Source: Sepiola atlantica (lineage: Eukaryota; Mollusca; Cephalopoda; Sepiida; Sepiolidae). Taken from it: a DNA stretch of 64,000 nt. The notes beneath the pieces are model-generated. The model did not search any database. It saw only the letters and a program-made list of their open reading frames with translations, and had not been told where the DNA came from. Shown one piece after another: positions 60,691-64,000 of the stretch. Every line of letters begins with the position of its first letter. Within the stretch, counting starts at the first letter, position 1. Where the stretch lies: positions 11,195,596 to 11,259,595 of the forward strand of contig OY744553.1 of assembly GCA_963556195.1 (NCBI GenBank). The letters run 5' to 3'. The translations under genes were made by a program, and so were the position numbers.

Positions 60691-63600
60691 TTAACGTTTA
60701 TACCTGATTTAATAAATTTTATAAGATAATGGCTCTGGTAGAATCTTTGTGTTACTTTATTTATATTATTTTATTGTAAATTTATTTATATTTTTTTATT
60801 TATTTAACATTTATACCTGATTTAATAAATTTTATAAGATAATGGCCCTAGTAGAATCTTTGTGTAACTTTATTAATATTATTATATTTATTTATTTAAC
60901 ATTTTATAAGATAATGACTCTGGTAGAACCATTGTGTAACTTTATTAATATTATTTTATTATTTATTTATTTATATTTATTTATTTAACATTAATACCTG
61001 GTTTATTAAATTTTATAAGATAATGGCCCTAGTAGAATCTTTGTGTAACTTTATTAATATTATTTTATTATTTATTTATTCATATTTACTTATTTAACGT
61101 AATACCTGATTTAATAAATTTTATAAAATAATCCCTCTAGTAGAATATTTGTGTAACTTTATTAATATTATTTTATTGTTTATTTATTTATTTATTTAAC
61201 CTTAATACCTGATTTAATAAATTTTATAAGATAATGGCTCTGGTAGAATCTTTGTGTAACTTTATTAATATTATTTTATTATTTATTTATTTATTTATTT
61301 AACATTAATACCTGATTTAATAAATTTTATAAGATAATGGCTCTGGTAGAATCTTTGTGTAACTTTATTAATATTATTTTATTATTTATTTATTTATTTA
61401 TTTAACATTAATACCTGATTTAATAAATTTTATAAGATAATGGCTCTGGTAGAATCTTTGTGTAGCTTTATTAATATTATTTTATTATAAATTTATTTAT
61501 ATTTATTTATTTATTTAACATTTATACCTGATTTAATAAATTTTATAAGATAATGGCCCTAGTATAATCTTTGTGTAACTTTATTAATATTATTTTATTA
61601 TTTATTTATATTTATTTATTTAACATTTTATAAGATAATGGCTCTGGTAGAATCATTGTGTAACTTTATTAATATTATTTTATTATTTATTTATTTATAT
61701 TTATTTATTTAACATTTTATAAGATAAAGGCTCTGGTAGAATCATTGTGTAACTTTATTAATATTATTTTATTATTTATTTATATTTATTTATTTAACAT
61801 TTTATAAGATAATGGCTCTGGTAGAACCATTGTGTAACTTTATTAATATTATTTTATTATTTTTTTTATTTATATTTATTTATTTAACATTTTATAAGAT
61901 AAAGGCTCTGGTAGAATCATTGTGTAACTTTATTAATATTATTTTATTATTCATTTATTTATATTTATTTATTTAACATTAATACCTGATTTAATAAATT
62001 TTATAAGATAATGGCTCTGGTAGAATCTTTGTGTAACTTTATTAATATTATTTTATTATTTATTTATATTTATTTATTTAACATTTTATAAGATAATGGC
62101 TCTGGTAGAATCATTGTGTAACTTTATTAATATTATTTTATCATTTATTTATATTTATTTATTTAACATTAATACCTGATTTAATAAATTTTATAAGATA
62201 ATGGCTCTGGTAGAATCTTTGTGTAACTTTATTAATATTATTTTATTATTTATTTATATTTATTTATTTAACATTTTATAAGATAAAGGCTCTGGTAGAA
62301 TCATTGTGTAACTTTATTAATATTATTTTATTATTTATTTATTCATATTTACTTATTTAACGTAATACCTGATTTAATAAATTTTATAAAATAATCCCTC
62401 TAGTAGAATATTTGTGTAACTTTATTAATATTATTTTATTGTTTATTTATTTATTTATTTAACCTTAATACCTGATTTAATAAATTTTATAAGATAATGG
62501 CTCTGGTAGAATCTTTGTGTAACTTTATTAATATTATTTTATTATTTATTTATTTATTTATTTAACATTAATACCTGATTTAATAAATTTTATAAGATAA
62601 TGGCTCTGGTAGAATCTTTGTGTAACTTTATTAATATTATTTTATTATTTATTTATTTATTTATTTAACATTAATACCTGATTTAATAAATTTTATAAGA
62701 TAATGGCTCTGGTAGAATCTTTGTGTAGCTTTATTAATATTATTTTATTATAAATTTATTTATATTTATTTATTTATTTAACATTTATACCTGATTTAAT
62801 AAATTTTATAAGATAATGGCCCTAGTATAATCTTTGTGTAACTTTATTAATATTATTTTATTATTTATTTATATTTATTTATTTAACATTTTATAAGATA
62901 ATGGCTCTGGTAGAATCATTGTGTAACTTTATTAATATTATTTTATTATTTATTTATTTATATTTATTTATTTAACATTTTATAAGATAAAGGCTCTGGT
63001 AGAATCATTGTGTAACTTTATTAATATTATTTTATTATTTATTTATATTTATTTATTTAACATTTTATAAGATAATGGCTCTGGTAGAACCATTGTGTAA
63101 CTTTATTAATATTATTTTATTATTTTTTTTATTTATATTTATTTATTTAACATTTTATAAGATAAAGGCTCTGGTAGAATCATTGTGTAACTTTATTAAT
63201 ATTATTTTATTATTCATTTATTTATATTTATTTATTTAACATTAATACCTGATTTAATAAATTTTATAAGATAATGGCTCTGGTAGAATCTTTGTGTAAC
63301 TTTATTAATATTATTTTATTATTTATTTATATTTATTTATTTAACATTTTATAAGATAATGGCTCTGGTAGAATCATTGTGTAACTTTATTAATATTATT
63401 TTATCATTTATTTATATTTATTTATTTAACATTAATACCTGATTTAATAAATTTTATAAGATAATGGCTCTGGTAGAATCATTGTGTAACTTTATTAATA
63501 TTATTTTATTATTTATTTATTTATATTTATTTATTTAACATTTTATAAGATAATGGCTCTGGTAGAACGATTGTGTAACTTTATTAATATTATTTTATTA

Positions 63601-64000
63601 TTTATTTATTTATATTTATTTATTTAACATTTTATAAGATAAAGGCTCTGGTAGAATCATTGTGTAACTTTATTAATATTATTTTATTATTTATTTATTT
63701 ATATTTATTTATTTAACATTTTATAAGATAAAGGCTCTGGTAGAATCATTGTGTAACTTTATTAATATTATTTTATCATTTATTTATATTTATTTATTTA
63801 ACATTAATACCTGGTTTATTAAATTTTATAAGATAATGGCACTAGTAAAATCTTTGTGTAACTTTATTAATGTTATTTTATTCATATTTACTTATATTTA
63901 TTTATTTAACATTTTATAAGATAATGGCTCTGGTAGAACCATTGTGTAACTTTATTTACTATTTTATTATTTATTTATTTATTTAACATTAATACCTGAT
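60690..64000. repeat. AT-rich satellite, ~88-110-bp units, runs off the window
   Basis: Two unit types share agataatggctctggtagaa, tcattgtgtaactttattaa, tattattttattatttattt. The longer also has aatacctgatttaataaatt. About 33 units. A block starting ~61,081 recurs at ~62,344 (offset 1,263 bp) with its rare variants (ccctctagtagaatatttgt, tgtgtagcttt) preserved to ~63,478. The array continues past 64,000. Confidence 0.95.

Overview
This window looks like intergenic, repeat-saturated DNA of an invertebrate animal. The AT-rich composition, long TA/TATG/CT microsatellites, non-LTR retrotransposon relics of the kind common in mollusc and other invertebrate genomes, tRNA-headed SINEs, foldback MITEs and a hAT-like transposon all fit a lophotrochozoan. 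A mollusc, possibly a cephalopod, is my guess from the LINE protein relics, and it is an inference only. I found no convincing host protein-coding gene. Long open frames are mostly minisatellites whose unit is a multiple of three, or low-complexity pyrimidine tracts.

Layout. 1-5 kb: half of a foldback repeat, a tRNA-like SINE head, a truncated U2-headed SINE, a 165-bp tandem array, a 24-bp minisatellite and a 14-bp pyrimidine array. 5-15 kb: foldback repeats, several LINE 3' ends, repeats of 191 bp and 52 bp, a GA tract and a CT tract. 15-23 kb: AT-rich tandem arrays, a long hairpin (16.8-17.1 kb), dispersed repeat families and two LINE fragments. 23-36 kb: repeat family E with a foldback copy, a LINE end with a zinc finger, a tRNA-plus-hammerhead element, a candidate solo LTR, minisatellites and pyrimidine tracts. 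36-48 kb: LINE fragments, tRNA-derived SINEs, two more hammerhead-type motifs, a second hairpin with the same tail as the first, and an array with a 120-bp higher-order period. 48-57 kb: three U2-headed SINEs (45.8, 48.2, 56.0 kb) and a complete 3,046-bp hAT-like transposon (49,443-52,488) with 279-bp terminal inverted repeats, an 8-bp target duplication and a transposase frame broken by two in-frame stops. 57-64 kb: a 530-bp palindrome, a purine array, a mariner-type MITE and a 3.3-kb AT-rich satellite carrying a 1.26-kb near-identical duplication.

Most notable items. (1) A SINE family whose 5' end matches the first ~40 nt of U2 snRNA. Four copies all have target duplications beginning TAC. 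(2) A tRNA-headed element family carrying compact hammerhead-ribozyme folds (24,991-25,036 minus; 47,915-47,957 plus; 39,201-39,262 minus). (3) The hAT-like transposon with unusually long, 98%-identical TIRs that contain the transposase start codon. (4) Different long hairpins joined to one conserved tail at two loci. These elements do not form an operon or pathway. They are nested mobile and tandem DNA, and the nesting gives relative ages: a U2 SINE sits inside an older dispersed repeat, and the hAT element sits inside a TATG minisatellite.
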